From assembly GCF_023746615.1 (NCBI RefSeq), contig NZ_CP082276.1:1054001-1118000 (forward strand): a stretch of DNA of 64,000 nucleotides, read 5' to 3'. Positions within the stretch are counted from its first letter, which is position 1. Each line of letters starts with the position of its first letter. This document shows, in pieces, positions 62,664-64,000 of the stretch. The notes below the pieces were generated by a model that saw only the letters and a program-made list of their open reading frames with translations, ran no database searches and was not told the DNA's origin. The translations under genes and the position numbers were made by a program. Origin of the DNA: Grimontia kaedaensis (GTDB lineage: Bacteria > Pseudomonadota > Gammaproteobacteria > Enterobacterales > Vibrionaceae).

Positions 62664-63434
62664 TTAATCATTAAAGGCCAACACCTCATCCGCAATCCAG
62701 CGATGCAGCATTTGCCCAAACTCAACGGACACATCGACGTCAGGGAATTGCGCCTGTAGATGTGCGCCGAGGTCACTGAGATTCACACCTTTCTGAATCA
62801 TAGAAATAGCGGCAGATTCTAATGGCGAAATACTGCGGAAATGTGGAGAGTGCCCTTTTCGCCAAACCATCACATCGACAGCTTGCGGCAATGGCGCAAC
62901 GGTTGGAGGCGTTTCTTCTTTGTCGATAGCATGCCAGATATCGAGGGTATTGCACGTATGCGTGGTTAAGGTCAGGGTCGGCACGGCCAACAGTTGGATA
63001 TTTTCCGGATCAGCAGCAGCCTTCACCTGAAGTGTTTCCATTGCTAGCACATCACTGTCTTCACCGTCGAACGCTCTTCTCAACGTCCAATCCAGTTCCG
63101 CCAACTCTGCCACTTCAAGATCATCAGGAAGCTGCTTAGCGATAAACTCGGCAAACAAGTGACCGTAATAGCCAATGTTGTTGTAAGTCGAAGGTTGAGT
63201 TTGTACGTAGTCCGCAGCCAATTGGTTAAACCAATCATCGCCTAAGTAGACCGCGGTGTGTTCAAAGTTGTCGCGCAAGACATCAATAAGCCGGATGCGA
63301 TAGGCGTTGTAGTAAATCGCCAAACGATCTCTTGATGGCAGGCTGCCTTCCCTTTCATTTACCCAGTCAGCCTCAGTGCATTGCTGGCTAAGCACGATGG
63401 TTTGGAAGCTGTCCTGAAGGGATTGAAGACTCAT
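62664..63434 (-). CDS. HvfC/BufC-family DUF2063 protein
   Basis: A 256-aa protein with the N-terminal DUF2063 (putative DNA-binding) domain: SRDRLAIYYNAYRIRLIDVL, DNFEHTAVYLGDDWFNQLAA, PSTYNNIGYYGHLFAEFI. In RiPP loci these are the partner (BufC/HvfC) of DUF692 oxidases, presenting the precursor peptide. The ATG overlaps the DUF692 stop by 4 bp, so they are co-translated. Confidence 0.9.
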   Translation of the reverse strand: MSLQSLQDSFQTIVLSQQCTEADWVNEREGSLPSRDRLAIYYNAYRIRLIDVLRDNFEHTAVYLGDDWFNQLAADYVQTQPSTYNNIGYYGHLFAEFIAKQLPDDLEVAELAELDWTLRRAFDGEDSDVLAMETLQVKAAADPENIQLLAVPTLTLTTHTCNTLDIWHAIDKEETPPTVAPLPQAVDVMVWRKGHSPHFRSISPLESAAISMIQKGVNLSDLGAHLQAQFPDVDVSVEFGQMLHRWIADEVLAFND

Positions 63435-64000
63435 GCTGCACCCTCCGTTTTCAAAGCGTTTGCTGCAATTTTGCGCGCGGCATCCAACTCATCCAAAAGC
63501 TCACCCAAAGGTGGGACATTATCGTCACGTTCAATCATGGTCGGTACATTGCCGTAGCGGGTTAGCGCGTATTCATACAAATCCCACACACCTGCACAAA
63601 CCGGGTGGTCATGTGTATCAATCAGGTGGTCGCCGTTGTTTTGGTGGCCGGCGAGATGGAACTGGCAAATGTGATCTTTGGGTACGCCGTCAATAAATTC
63701 AAACGCAGAGAATCCATGATTGAAGGCACTGACATAGATGTTGTTGATATCCAATAGAAGCTGGCAGCCTGTCGCGTTGCAAATCTCGGTCAGAAATTCC
63801 CATTCAGTCATTTCCGAATCTTTGAATTCAACATAGCTTGAGACGTTTTCTACCACCAAAGGACGCTTCAAAACATCCTGAGCGTGGTGAATGTTTCTCG
63901 CCACCACATCCCGCGCTTCCTGCGTGAATGGCAATGGCATTAAATCGTGAAGTTTGCGTCCATGAACGCCGCCCCAACAGAGGTGGTCTGAAACCCACAT
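63431..64000 (-). CDS. DUF692 (MNIO, BufB/HvfB-type) oxidase, partial
   Basis: Only the C-terminal 189 residues lie in the window; the gene enters from beyond 64000. It belongs to the DUF692 multinuclear non-haem iron oxidases that modify cysteines in RiPP precursors. Metal-site residues seen: SDHLCWGG, VVENVSSYVEF, LLLDINNIYVSA, FHLAGHQNNGDHLIDTHDHP, MIERDDNVPPL. Upstream, outside the window, a small Cys-rich precursor (BufA/HvfA-like) is expected. Downstream gene is BufC-like. Confidence 0.9.
   Translation of the reverse strand: MWVSDHLCWGGVHGRKLHDLMPLPFTQEARDVVARNIHHAQDVLKRPLVVENVSSYVEFKDSEMTEWEFLTEICNATGCQLLLDINNIYVSAFNHGFSAFEFIDGVPKDHICQFHLAGHQNNGDHLIDTHDHPVCAGVWDLYEYALTRYGNVPTMIERDDNVPPLGELLDELDAARKIAANALKTEGAA

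Overview
The window looks like chromosomal DNA from a marine gammaproteobacterium, most probably a member of the Vibrionaceae. Three things suggest this: an array of Vibrio-type integron recombination sites (attC), many LysR/EamA and GNAT genes of Vibrio type, and MesD/MesX, TSUP and PsiE genes. No rRNA, tRNA or CRISPR was seen. Genus cannot be fixed from the sequence alone.

Layout. 0.1-11.3 kb is ordinary chromosome: a cation-efflux-like protein, LysR plus M14 peptidase, PsiE, GNAT genes, a zincin-like lipoprotein, a eukaryotic-type glutathione synthetase, a PhoD-like phosphatase, and a divergent LysR/EamA pair. 11.3-14.9 kb is an NAD-salvage block (nadV-prs, divergent nrtR) with three TGTGTC-N5-GACA operator-like palindromes. 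It is bracketed by a duplicated lysR 3' end, as if the block had been inserted. 15.0-19.9 kb holds small envelope proteins, a MAPEG operon and a large lipoprotein.

20.2-32.0 kb is the accessory core. It is an integron gene-cassette array without an integrase in the window, with four recognisable attC sites, several eroded ones, and three copies of a roughly 250-bp repeat. Cargo includes a DUF2971 protein, a membrane-anchored receiver domain coupled to a histidine kinase (kinase interrupted by one TAA), a Hanks-type Ser/Thr kinase, a HEPN-like protein, a REP-type (Y1) transposase, and a translationally coupled pair of a two-TM protein and a cupin-like protein. Most of these are plausible, unproven phage-defence or stress cassettes. 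The two-TM/cupin pair and the receiver/kinase pair are the best candidates for undescribed systems.

32-64 kb returns to core-like metabolism: a LacI regulator with a 44-bp palindrome before a DUF1479-Dabb-AKR operon; an isochorismatase/GlxA-type regulator pair; a PLP dehydratase/ornithine-cyclodeaminase-like operon with divergent LysR; LysR/EamA; katG; a PepSY protein; the folate-independent methionine synthase mesD with mesX; a TSUP exporter; a nickel/peptide-type ABC importer with fused ATPases and a His-rich leader protein; a porin-like protein; a glycosidase-like secreted protein; EamA/Lrp; a beta-carbonic anhydrase. At the right edge are the BufC/BufB (HvfC/HvfB)-type genes of a probable copper-related RiPP locus.
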